A DNA stretch of 7,363 nt, taken from Phycisphaerales bacterium (GTDB lineage: Bacteria > Planctomycetota > Phycisphaerae > SM23-33). Below the pieces are notes generated by a model that saw nothing but the letters and a program-made list of their open reading frames with translations, was not told where the DNA came from and did not search any database. Location: assembly GCA_003153915.1 (NCBI GenBank), contig PMBX01000217.1:5058-12420 (forward strand). The letters run 5' to 3'. The translations under genes were made by a program, and so were the position numbers. Position 1 is the first letter of the stretch; every line of letters begins with the position of its first letter. Below, in pieces: positions 1 to 6,521 of the stretch.

Positions 1-1
1 C

Positions 2-568
2 GGGACCGGACGATGCTACTGGTCGGCGTTCCTGCGATATTACACCACGGCCGAGGCGATCACCGCCGGTGGACATCAAATGGCCATCGGCCGCAAGTAC
101 TACCGTTTGGTCCCGGAAACCTTCACCAACACGCGCGCCATCTGGAAAGACGGCAAGACCGTCCAAGAAACATTCCTGGACATGCGCTACGTTCCCCAGC
201 CGCTGGAGATCGGGGCGGAAATCGCCACCGGGGAACTTATCGAGGTGCGGCTGATGGTTCGATACGACAATGACCTTGAATACTTGCTGTTCGAGGACCC
301 CAAGCCCGCCGGCTGCGAACCACAGCAGCTTACCAGCGGATATTCCTACGGCAGCGATACTTACGCCAACATGGAGCTGCGCGACACGAAGGTGGCGTTC
401 TTCACCAGCTTCTTGTCTCGGGGAGAGCATGTGCTGTCCTATCGCCTGCGATGTGAGCAGCCGGGCACCTTCCGTATCCTGCCAACAGCAGGCGAGGCGA
501 TGTACAGCCCGTTCGTCGAGGCGATATCCGACAGCGGGAAACTGACCATCACCACCGGAGCCAAGTAA
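2..568 (+). CDS. Alpha-2-macroglobulin family protein, C-terminal part (5' truncated)
   Basis: The reading frame is open from base 2 and ends at TAA 566-568, leaving 188 residues of what should be a much larger protein. The visible part matches the C-terminal end of bacterial alpha-2-macroglobulins: GRCYWSAFLRYY near residues 4-14, a KYYRL strand (32-36), LEYLLFEDPKPAG (92-104), a strand with VAFFTSFLSRGEH (131-143), LSYRLR (145-150) and GEAMYSP (164-170). These belong to the last macroglobulin-like (MG10-type) beta-sandwich. Family members are large periplasmic or lipid-anchored protease traps; a thioester site, if present, would lie upstream of the window and cannot be judged. The first ATG inside the window (80) is internal, because family sequence continues in frame upstream of it. 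The gene is followed by a convergent minus-strand gene ending at 673, so it is the last of its transcription unit. Family confidence is good; the exact role is not determinable here. Confidence 0.85.
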   Translation, partial: GTGRCYWSAFLRYYTTAEAITAGGHQMAIGRKYYRLVPETFTNTRAIWKDGKTVQETFLDMRYVPQPLEIGAEIATGELIEVRLMVRYDNDLEYLLFEDPKPAGCEPQQLTSGYSYGSDTYANMELRDTKVAFFTSFLSRGEHVLSYRLRCEQPGTFRILPTAGEAMYSPFVEAISDSGKLTITTGAK

Positions 569-645
569 CCGCGCCGAAACCGTTGATCCGCGCAATGTTC
601 ATGGAAATCGTCAAAAGGCGATGGCCGTAACAACAATAGCGAAGT

Positions 646-672
646 GGCCGGGGTATTCCGATTCCCTGGGCC
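646..672. terminator. Possible imperfect hairpin between convergent genes
   Basis: GGCC-GGGG at 646-653 can pair with CCC-TG-GGCC at 664-672 to give an imperfect G+C-rich stem with a two-base bulge and a loop of about ten bases. It lies between the stop of the macroglobulin gene (568) and the stop of thiE (673), where a bidirectional terminator would be useful. There is no T-tract on either side, so it is not a classical intrinsic terminator and may be chance in G+C-rich DNA. Confidence 0.2.
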
Positions 673-1710
673 TTATGGCACGGAGGGGATGTGGGCCTTG
701 ATGGCCTCGGCGGCGGCTTGCGGGTCGGCGGCGGCACATATCGCCGAACTGACGGCAACCCGTTTGGCTCCTGCCTTGAGCAACTCGGCGACGTTTTCGG
801 CCGTGATGCCGCCAATGGGCACGACGGGCAGGGAAACTTCCGCCGAGGCTTTGACCAGAAGTTGCGGACCTACGACCGGCCCGGCGTCCTTGGTGGCGGT
901 GTCGAACATCGGACCGACGGAGACGTAGTCGGCGCCCTCGTTGACCGCGGCGCGGACCTGCTCGATATTGTGCGTGCTTCGACCGACGATCGCCCCGGGC
1001 CGCAACATCCGCCTCGCCTCGGCGATGGGCAGGTCGCCCTGGCCCAGGTGGACCCCGTCGGCGCCGACGATGGCGGCGATGTCCGGACGATCGTTGACGA
1101 TGAGAATTCTTCCCGTCTCGTCGGTTAGTTCGCGCATCTCGGCGGCGCGGGCCAGGAACTCAGCGTCGGATACGCCCTTCTCACGGATCTGGATGGCGTC
1201 GGCCCCTCCGGCGATCGCCGCCCTGGCCGTCTCGCGGAGGCTACCTCCACATAGGCTGCTGCTGACCAGGACGTAGAGCCTCACGTCGGCAAACCGCCTG
1301 CCCACCAGCAGCCTTTCCAGGAGGCGCTGCTCCAGTGTGTAGCCGTTGTATCGCATCCGCTCGATGGCCAGCACGGTCTTGGGGGCGACGAACTTGGCAT
1401 ATTCCTCGATGGTCCGCAGCGCCTCGGTGAGCCTCTTGCATGCGGCCGATGCCACTTCGGAAAGGTCCGCCCGCGCCATCTCCGTTGGTGTGGTGATCTC
1501 CGTACCGATGTCGCCTGGAGTGTCTCGGCTGACGATGAACTCCGTCGCCGGCATGGACGAGAGGATCTCCCTAAGGTCGCTTCGGAGGTTCTTGGCCATC
1601 GCCGTGACGGCAGGGTCATTGAGGGCGAAACGCCCGCAGTCCTCGGCCACGCGGAGGGCCTCCCTGGCCCGATTGAAGTTGGCGTCGAGAATGCGATATG
1701 TTTCTCGCAT
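673..1710 (-). CDS. thiE: Bifunctional ThiD2-ThiE: HMP-phosphate kinase / thiamine phosphate synthase
   Basis: The protein has 345 residues from the ATG at 1710-1708. That start is preferred because GGGAG lies 8 bases upstream and the ThiD2 domain begins at once (RETYRILDANFNRAREALR). An in-frame ATG at 1740 would add 10 residues but has no ribosome site. Residues about 5-130 form the ThiD2 domain, with NRAREALRVAED (13-24), SRDTPGDIG (61-69) and LTEALRTIEEYAKF (94-107). Residues about 145-340 form the ThiE TIM barrel: QIREK (174-178), IVNDRPD (204-210), GVHLGQGDLP (219-228), GRSTHN (243-248), SVGPMFDTATK (264-274), IGGI (299-302) and VAVSSAI (318-324). ThiE couples HMP pyrophosphate with thiazole phosphate to give thiamine phosphate. 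ThiD2 domains are known to phosphorylate HMP phosphate, supplying the ThiE substrate. Both steps are cytoplasmic. The gene starts 33 bases after the glyA stop on the same strand, so co-transcription is likely. A stand-alone ThiE is about 210 residues; the extra length is the ThiD2 domain. Confidence 0.93.
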   Translation of the reverse strand: MRETYRILDANFNRAREALRVAEDCGRFALNDPAVTAMAKNLRSDLREILSSMPATEFIVSRDTPGDIGTEITTPTEMARADLSEVASAACKRLTEALRTIEEYAKFVAPKTVLAIERMRYNGYTLEQRLLERLLVGRRFADVRLYVLVSSSLCGGSLRETARAAIAGGADAIQIREKGVSDAEFLARAAEMRELTDETGRILIVNDRPDIAAIVGADGVHLGQGDLPIAEARRMLRPGAIVGRSTHNIEQVRAAVNEGADYVSVGPMFDTATKDAGPVVGPQLLVKASAEVSLPVVPIGGITAENVAELLKAGAKRVAVSSAICAAADPQAAAEAIKAHIPSVP

Positions 1711-1743
1711 GGCGGCTGCTCCCGCGCCCCAGGGGCGCATCGA

Positions 1744-2997
1744 CTAGGTTTGTTTACCGTCCGGGATTGGGAACTGCCCGCATAACTCCCTGACCTCCCG
1801 CGCGACGGTGGTCAGGAGGCTGTCTTCGCCGTTGGACATCATGACACGGTCGATCCATGCTGCAACACGTTTCATCTCGACCGCTCTCATGCCGCGGGTA
1901 GTCAGGGCGGGCGTTCCCAGGCGCACGCCCGAAGCCTCTACCGGCGGACGCGGATCAAAGGGGATGGCGTTTTTATTTGCTATGATGCCTGCTCCGGCCA
2001 GCCAAGTCGCCGCTACATGTCCGGTAAGGTCCGCGCGGCGGCTACGAAGGTCCACCAGCATCAGGTGGTTGTCGGTCCCTCCGGAGACCAGCCGCCAGCC
2101 CCGCCCCATCAGTTCTCCGGCCAGGGCCTGAGCATTGGCAACGATGGCGGCGGCGTAATCGCGGAAATCCTGGCGCATCGCTTCCAGGAACGACACTGCC
2201 TTGGCGGCGATGATATGCACCAGCGGACCACCCTGAATACCGGGAAAGATCGCGCGGTCGACGGCCTTGGCGTATTGGCGACGACAGAGGATGACCGCCC
2301 CGCGGGGGCCTCGCAGTGTCTTGTGCGTGGTGGTGGTGACAAAATCGCTGTGTGGCACCGGATCGGGATGGACCCGGCCTACCACCAGTCCGGCGATGTG
2401 CGCGATATCCGACAGCAGCGGACAACCCACCTGGCGGGCAATCTCTCCGAAGGCCGTGAAGTCGATGATGCGCGAATAGGCCGACGCCCCGGCCACCAGG
2501 ATGTCCGGTCGCTCGGAAAGGGCCTGGCGACGAACATCGTCCATGTCCAGCGTCTCGGTATCCAGGCGAACGCCGTAGTGAATGGCCTTGTAGCAGATGC
2601 CCGATAGATTGATCTCCAGACCGTGGGAGAGGTGGCCGCCCTGGTCCAGCCTCATGCCCATGATCTTCATGCCGGGCTTCAGCGCCGCCAGGTACACCGC
2701 CAGGTTGGCGCTGGTACCGCTGTGCGGCTGGACGTTGGCATGCTCGGCGCCGAAGAGCTGCTTAGCACGGTCGATGGCCAGTTGCTCGACGGCGTCGGCA
2801 TTCTCGCAACCACAGTACCACCGCTTGCCGGGATAGCCCTCGGCGTACTTGTCGGTGAAGACCGAGCCAGCCGCTTCCAGCACGGCCGATGACACGTGAT
2901 TCTCGCTGGCGATCATCTCCAGCGTCTCACTTTGGCGCCGCCGCTCGGCGCGGATGATTTCTGCGATCCGAGGGTCCACTTTTTCTAGATAGCCCAT
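1744..2997 (-). CDS. glyA: Serine hydroxymethyltransferase (GlyA)
   Basis: This cytoplasmic PLP enzyme interconverts serine and glycine with tetrahydrofolate / 5,10-methylene-THF. From the ATG at 2997 it has 417 residues, the usual family length. The frame extends upstream to ATGs at 3009 and 3048 and a TTG at 3066, but that extra sequence is not GlyA-like; 3009 (421 residues) is the main alternative and no start has a strong ribosome site. Numbering from 2997: LEMIASEN (26-33), KYAEGYPGKR (50-59), NVQPHSGTSAN (88-98), GGHLSHG (120-126), SDIAHIAGL (196-204), TTTTHKTLRGPRG (221-233) with PLP lysine 226, GIQGGP (253-258), and GVRLGTPALTTRG (357-369) with the substrate-carboxylate arginine 359. 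The region usually read RYYGGCE is RWYCGCE here, so a Trp replaces the first Tyr and a Cys replaces the first Gly. It leads a probable two-gene operon with thiE and is divergent from the DsbD-family gene at 3150. Confidence 0.95.
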   Translation of the reverse strand: MGYLEKVDPRIAEIIRAERRRQSETLEMIASENHVSSAVLEAAGSVFTDKYAEGYPGKRWYCGCENADAVEQLAIDRAKQLFGAEHANVQPHSGTSANLAVYLAALKPGMKIMGMRLDQGGHLSHGLEINLSGICYKAIHYGVRLDTETLDMDDVRRQALSERPDILVAGASAYSRIIDFTAFGEIARQVGCPLLSDIAHIAGLVVGRVHPDPVPHSDFVTTTTHKTLRGPRGAVILCRRQYAKAVDRAIFPGIQGGPLVHIIAAKAVSFLEAMRQDFRDYAAAIVANAQALAGELMGRGWRLVSGGTDNHLMLVDLRSRRADLTGHVAATWLAGAGIIANKNAIPFDPRPPVEASGVRLGTPALTTRGMRAVEMKRVAAWIDRVMMSNGEDSLLTTVAREVRELCGQFPIPDGKQT

Positions 2998-3149
2998 AAC
3001 CCGTTCCATCTCTGGACAAACTCGCCTCGACACCGGTAATCTACCCATCCTGTCGCCGACAAGCAAGTCATTGAGGAACAGGGATGCATCGGGGGAAAGG
3101 CGTGCCGGTCGATGATCCGATATAATGTCGCGCCACGAGGGTTGAATCC
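2998..3149. other. Divergent intergenic region between glyA and the dsbD-type gene
   Basis: These 152 bases must hold the promoters for both the leftward glyA-thiE unit and the rightward DsbD-family gene. They contain a consensus TATAAT at 3121-3126 and a short perfect inverted repeat, TGTCG-C-CGACA, at 3051-3061. I see no T-box, glycine riboswitch or TPP riboswitch features. No further gene is supported. Confidence 0.5.
3121..3126 (+). promoter_or_regulatory. Candidate -10 box for the dsbD-type gene
   Basis: TATAAT matches the sigma70 -10 consensus exactly and sits 24 bases before the ATG at 3150, which predicts a very short leader. A GAGGG ribosome site (3137-3141) lies 8 bases before the start codon. 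No good -35 hexamer is present 16-18 bases upstream (around 3097-3104) and there is no extended TG motif, so the call is tentative. The same A+T island read on the minus strand (TATATC) could serve the divergent glyA promoter. Confidence 0.35.
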
Positions 3150-5018
3150 ATGAGAACGTGTATGAGACTTTTTTTCATCGCGTTGTGCATTTCCATGGGA
3201 TGGATAGCAACCGCATTTGCCCAGGTAGAAAGTGGTCTGCAGGGTCCAATGGGCGTTCCGTCACGGTTTTCCCAGGCAACGGCGTATGTGTCCATGAAGA
3301 CCGTCCCATCCCAGGCGCAGGTCACCCCCGGCGGGGTGTTCCACGTCGCCCTGGTTTTCACCATCGCCCAAGGCTGGTCCTTCTACGCCCCCGATCCCGG
3401 CGGCAGCGCGGATTTCAAACCGCTTGGCGCGAAGGTCGCCGTCAACCCCGGGAACCTACAGGGCGCAACAGTCCTGTGGTCCCCGGCTAGTCCGCACCAA
3501 ACCGGCCTGGGCGCAACTACGGTAACGACCTATGGTTACTCCCGCAAGGCGGCGGCCTACGTGACCTTTTCCGTGCCGGCCAACCTGGGGCAAGGACCCA
3601 AAAAGCTGACTTTCACGGTCGAAGGCCAGACCTGCTCCGACGATGGCGCCAAGTGTCTCAACATTCACTTGGAAGATTCAGTGGATGTCAACGTCGCCGC
3701 CGTTTCCATGCCCAATCCCGCCTGGGACACCACCTTGGCCTCCGGACTGGCTGAGGCGACGCCCACCGGACAACCAAGGACGGTGGGACTGTCCCCCTCC
3801 ATCTTCGCCGTAACCACCGGTCCTCCGCTGGCCACCGGCGCCGCGCTGGGTCTGGCGATCCTTGCCGGGCTGATCCTCAACGTCATGCCTTGCGTGCTGC
3901 CGGTGATCCCCCTGCGGATCGTCAGCCTAGCCGAACTGGCCCGCCAATCCCGTCGCCGCCTGGTGGGACTGGGCCTGGCCTTCGCCGGTGGAATCCTGTT
4001 GTTCTTTGTCGCCCTGGCGGGCATCAACGTTATACTACGGCTGGCAACCTCCAGGGCCTTTGACTGGGGCAGGCACTTCCAGTCGCCAGCTTTTCGCATC
4101 GGCATGGCGATGTTGATCGTGGCCCTGGCGGTCAACCTGCTTGGGGCCTTCGCCGTCCTTGTTCCACGCCGACTGGCGGGACTGGAGACGCATACGCACC
4201 GCGGCGGCTACCTCGGCTCCCTGGGCATGGGGTTGATGATGGCTATCCTGGCCACCCCGTGCAGTTTCGCCCTGCTGGTGTTGACCTTGGCATGGGCAGC
4301 GGTGCAGCCGCTGTGGTTGGGCAGTGTGGCGATTCTCCTGGTCGGGGTCGGCATGGCCGGGCCGCACGCGATCCTTGCGGGGCTTCCCGGACTACTGGCC
4401 CGCCTGCCCCGTCCGGGACGATGGATGGAACTCCTCAAGCAGTCGATGGGCTTTGCACTGCTATTGGTGGCACTGTGGCTGTTCAGCACGCTATCGAGCG
4501 ACACCCACGTCGCGCGGGTGATCGGATGCGCCGTGATACTGTCGTTTGGCCTGTGGGTCTGGGGCAATTGGCTGCCCTATGACGCCTCGGTCAAGGCCAA
4601 GGCCCTGGTGCGCGGCGGGGCGGTGATGTTGATGGTGGCGACTGGGTGGTGGCTGCTTCGAGCGCCACGACCGATGGCGACGGAATTCGCCCCCTTCGAC
4701 GAAAGTCGAATCGCCACCGCGACGGCGGCGGGCCGGATGGTGCTGGTTGATTTCACGGCCGACTGGTGCCTAAGCTGCAAGATCGTGGACATGCAAATAT
4801 ACAATGACCGCTCCATCGCCGAGGCGATGAAGGCTCGCAATGTACTGGCCATGCGGGGCGACGTAACCACGGCTGACCTACCCGCCAACAAGCTCCTCTA
4901 CGAGCAGTTCAAGGGGGCGCCTCCCCTTACGGTGATCTTCAGCCCCCACCGTCCTCCAATCCGCCTGGAGGGAAAATTCTCCAAAACGGAACTGATCGCG
5001 GTCTTGGACCGTTCCTGA
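3150..5018 (+). CDS. dsbD: DsbD-family thiol:disulfide interchange protein
   Basis: DsbD-type proteins carry electrons from cytoplasmic thioredoxin across the inner membrane to reduce periplasmic disulfides, for example in disulfide isomerisation or cytochrome c maturation. The 622 residues show the full three-part layout. A signal peptide (1-24, cleavage after AFA) precedes a periplasmic DsbD-N-like domain (about 45-185) with Cys162 and Cys169. About eight membrane segments follow (near 227-249, 272-294, 316-338, 354-380, 386-415, 432-449, 456-474, 487-503), with the paired cysteines in MPCVLPV (Cys248) and ATPCSFA (Cys371). A C-terminal thioredoxin-like domain (about 515-620) carries DFTADWCLSCK, with active-site Cys540 and Cys543, and a GAPPL loop (589-593) at the cis-Pro position. 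The ATG at 3150 has GAGGG 8 bases upstream; ATG 3162 is a weaker alternative. The first cysteine pair is CX6C, one residue wider than the CX5C of E. coli DsbD. The gene ends with adjacent TGA and TAG stops. It appears monocistronic; no partner lies next to it. Confidence 0.88.
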   Translation: MRTCMRLFFIALCISMGWIATAFAQVESGLQGPMGVPSRFSQATAYVSMKTVPSQAQVTPGGVFHVALVFTIAQGWSFYAPDPGGSADFKPLGAKVAVNPGNLQGATVLWSPASPHQTGLGATTVTTYGYSRKAAAYVTFSVPANLGQGPKKLTFTVEGQTCSDDGAKCLNIHLEDSVDVNVAAVSMPNPAWDTTLASGLAEATPTGQPRTVGLSPSIFAVTTGPPLATGAALGLAILAGLILNVMPCVLPVIPLRIVSLAELARQSRRRLVGLGLAFAGGILLFFVALAGINVILRLATSRAFDWGRHFQSPAFRIGMAMLIVALAVNLLGAFAVLVPRRLAGLETHTHRGGYLGSLGMGLMMAILATPCSFALLVLTLAWAAVQPLWLGSVAILLVGVGMAGPHAILAGLPGLLARLPRPGRWMELLKQSMGFALLLVALWLFSTLSSDTHVARVIGCAVILSFGLWVWGNWLPYDASVKAKALVRGGAVMLMVATGWWLLRAPRPMATEFAPFDESRIATATAAGRMVLVDFTADWCLSCKIVDMQIYNDRSIAEAMKARNVLAMRGDVTTADLPANKLLYEQFKGAPPLTVIFSPHRPPIRLEGKFSKTELIAVLDRS

Positions 5019-5128
5019 TAGTTGGACCTTCCGTGGGCAACTGTCGAAAGGAAACAATAAAGCCCATTACCGCATTTTCCTCAGCCGACCTCGACATCTT
5101 TAACCGCAACACTTTATCTATCAGGTAG

Positions 5129-5157
5129 TTGCAACAGAAAGGCCGTCGAGTTATTCT
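5129..5157 (+). promoter_or_regulatory. Candidate sigma70-type promoter for the HD-GYP gene
   Basis: TTGCAA (5129-5134) and TATTCT (5152-5157) are separated by exactly 17 bases; each hexamer matches four of six consensus positions. Transcription would begin near 5164. This leaves a leader of about 98 bases to the GTG at 5262, or about 20 bases to the ATG at 5184. The surrounding 5019-5183 stretch is more A+T-rich than the flanking genes and I see no gene in it. Confidence 0.4.
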
Positions 5158-5247
5158 GGAGTTGGGGGCAAGATATCCCTCGCATGAACACCAAATATAT
5201 CCTAAATTCCCTTGTCTGGCCCCAAGAGTCGGCGGGTGGTGTGCAAC

Positions 5248-5252
5248 GGAGG
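5248..5252 (+). promoter_or_regulatory. Strong ribosome binding site that decides the HD-GYP start
   Basis: GGAGG at 5248-5252 is followed after 9 bases by an in-frame GTG at 5262. The upstream ATG at 5184 has only a G-run (5164-5168) about 15 bases before it. This favours the GTG start. Confidence 0.5.
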
Positions 5253-5261
5253 ATTCTGAGC

Positions 5262-6143
5262 GTGCTAAAGCGAATTCGTCGCGTCCGGCTAATGGCCGAG
5301 GCCCAACATGTCGCTCGTCCGGTTATCTTCTGCGTGATCGCCATGGTCGTGGCGGTCGCGGCGATGGTCCTTCGAGGCGGCCTGGTCACATCCTGGATTC
5401 TGGGGACGATCATCATGCTGATCGCCGGAGCGATGATTGTCCAGGTACACTGGGCCGTCAGCCACCTGGGCAAGCAAGGCGACGTCTTGCGTGAAGCCTC
5501 CGCCCAGGCGGAAAAACACTATGTCGATGTGCTGCGGCGGATCGTTCGAATCGTGGAGGCTCGCGACGAATACACCCGTGGGCACAGTCAGCGCATCGGA
5601 CGATTGGCCGAACAGATCGCGCGGCGACTGGAACTTTCCGCCCCGCAATGTGAACTGCTCAACCTGGCCGGACAATTACACGACATCGGCTTGCTGGCCG
5701 TCTCGGAAGGCGTACTCGGCAAACAGGCCAACTTCGGCGTGGGGGACTTCCGTACCGTCCAGAAGCACAGCGAGGTATCCTATGAGGTACTGGGCCCCCT
5801 GGAGATGCTTCGGCCGGTCCTCCCGGCCATCCGCCACCATCACGAACGCGCGAATGGAACGGGTTATCCGCTGGGCCTGAAGGGGGAACAGATACCGCTG
5901 GAGGCCCGCATACTAGCCGTTGCGGACGCCTACGACGCCATGACGCATGACCGCCCGCACAGATCAGCCATGTCGCCGACCCAAGCCATCACCGAACTTC
6001 GCCGATGTACGCCGTCGGGCTACGACAGCGCGTGCGTGGAGGCCCTTGCGGTAATCGTCGGAATGAGCATTCACATCGCGCCTTCCGCAACCTGCGACGC
6101 GCCGGTTATATCGGACTGCTCAGTCTCCCAGCCCAGGTGTTGA
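5262..6143 (+). CDS. Membrane-anchored HD-GYP domain protein (putative cyclic di-GMP phosphodiesterase)
   Basis: From the GTG at 5262 the protein has 293 residues; an ATG at 5184 would add 26 residues (319 in all) that read less like coding sequence. Two membrane segments (about 18-37 and 42-65), a short linker (about 74-100) rich in charged residues, then the HD-GYP domain to about residue 265. Visible motifs are RDEYTRGHS (His108), LHDIG (His140-Asp141), QKHSE (His169), HHHERANGTGYP (192-203) and VADAYDAMT (220-228), so the metal-binding histidines and aspartates and the GYP signature are intact. HD-GYP proteins hydrolyse cyclic di-GMP or related dinucleotides in the cytoplasm. The usual lysine after HDIG is leucine here (HDIGLLAV), and the loop has YTRGH rather than the ETGxH form with a metal-binding glutamate. 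No receiver, PAS or GAF input domain is present; any signal would enter through the membrane anchor. The gene is flanked by non-coding stretches and looks monocistronic. Substrate and activity are inferred from the family. Confidence 0.88.
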   Translation: MLKRIRRVRLMAEAQHVARPVIFCVIAMVVAVAAMVLRGGLVTSWILGTIIMLIAGAMIVQVHWAVSHLGKQGDVLREASAQAEKHYVDVLRRIVRIVEARDEYTRGHSQRIGRLAEQIARRLELSAPQCELLNLAGQLHDIGLLAVSEGVLGKQANFGVGDFRTVQKHSEVSYEVLGPLEMLRPVLPAIRHHHERANGTGYPLGLKGEQIPLEARILAVADAYDAMTHDRPHRSAMSPTQAITELRRCTPSGYDSACVEALAVIVGMSIHIAPSATCDAPVISDCSVSQPRC

Positions 6144-6521
6144 TTCTCTTCCACTGGGGACGATGTTCTTCCTCGACGCCTACCTGGGCGGATTGGGGCA
6201 CACCGCCGATACCTTCGGTTCCCACCCTCCCATCACCATCACCCTCTTGACCTAGAAGGCCCTTACGCTTGTCTGCGCGGCGCCATGGTCCGTCTTGCCT
6301 TTCTTTCACCCACTCGTGTCGTGACGGCGGATGTCCTTCGGGGCCACGGAGTGGTGCTTGCCATTGGCGATGTCACATGCGACAATTCATCTCGTTGTGC
6401 CTTATGCACTAGGAAATCCGCGGATCGTTCCCGGAATACCCCCGGGGGTTGTTGCACACATCCGAACATTGGAAATAAAGAAGGGCCTGGCGAGGACAAT
6501 CGACAGGCAAGTTAAGAAGCC
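6144..6521. other. 378-base stretch without a convincing gene
   Basis: Short frames occur here but none resembles a known protein. One small frame (6331-6525, 64 residues) ends in a TGA that overlaps the sulfatase ATG as ATGA; it has no clear ribosome site and no recognisable domain. A perfect 12-base palindrome, ACCCCCGGGGGT, lies at 6438-6449 and has no loop, so it is not a terminator. A weak promoter-like pair (TTGCAC 6452-6457, AATAAA 6474-6479, 16-base spacer) could drive the sulfatase. No tRNA, IS end or clear terminator is seen after the HD-GYP gene. Confidence 0.5.

Noticed and set aside
2017..2607. A 196-codon open frame on the plus strand opposite glyA
   Set aside because: It is the antisense shadow of the clearly conserved glyA gene in G+C-rich DNA; its translation has no recognisable domain.
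3665..4135. Open frames on the minus strand opposite the DsbD-family gene (also 4035-4567)
   Set aside because: Shadow frames of a gene with full domain support; their translations are low-complexity Arg/Pro/Ala-rich sequence.
5004..5032. Direct repeat of TTGGACC(G)TTCC, 18 bases apart, at the end of the DsbD-type gene
   Set aside because: Only two short copies, one inside the coding sequence; too little to call a regulatory or mobile-element repeat.
6163..6255. Short frame after the HD-GYP stop, considered as a frameshifted C-terminal extension
   Set aside because: The HD-GYP domain is already complete before 6143 and the 30-residue translation resembles no known extension.
6438..6449. Perfect palindrome ACCCCCGGGGGT
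   Set aside because: It has no loop and no T-tract, so it is not a terminator; with runs of C and G it is plausible by chance and no paired site was found.
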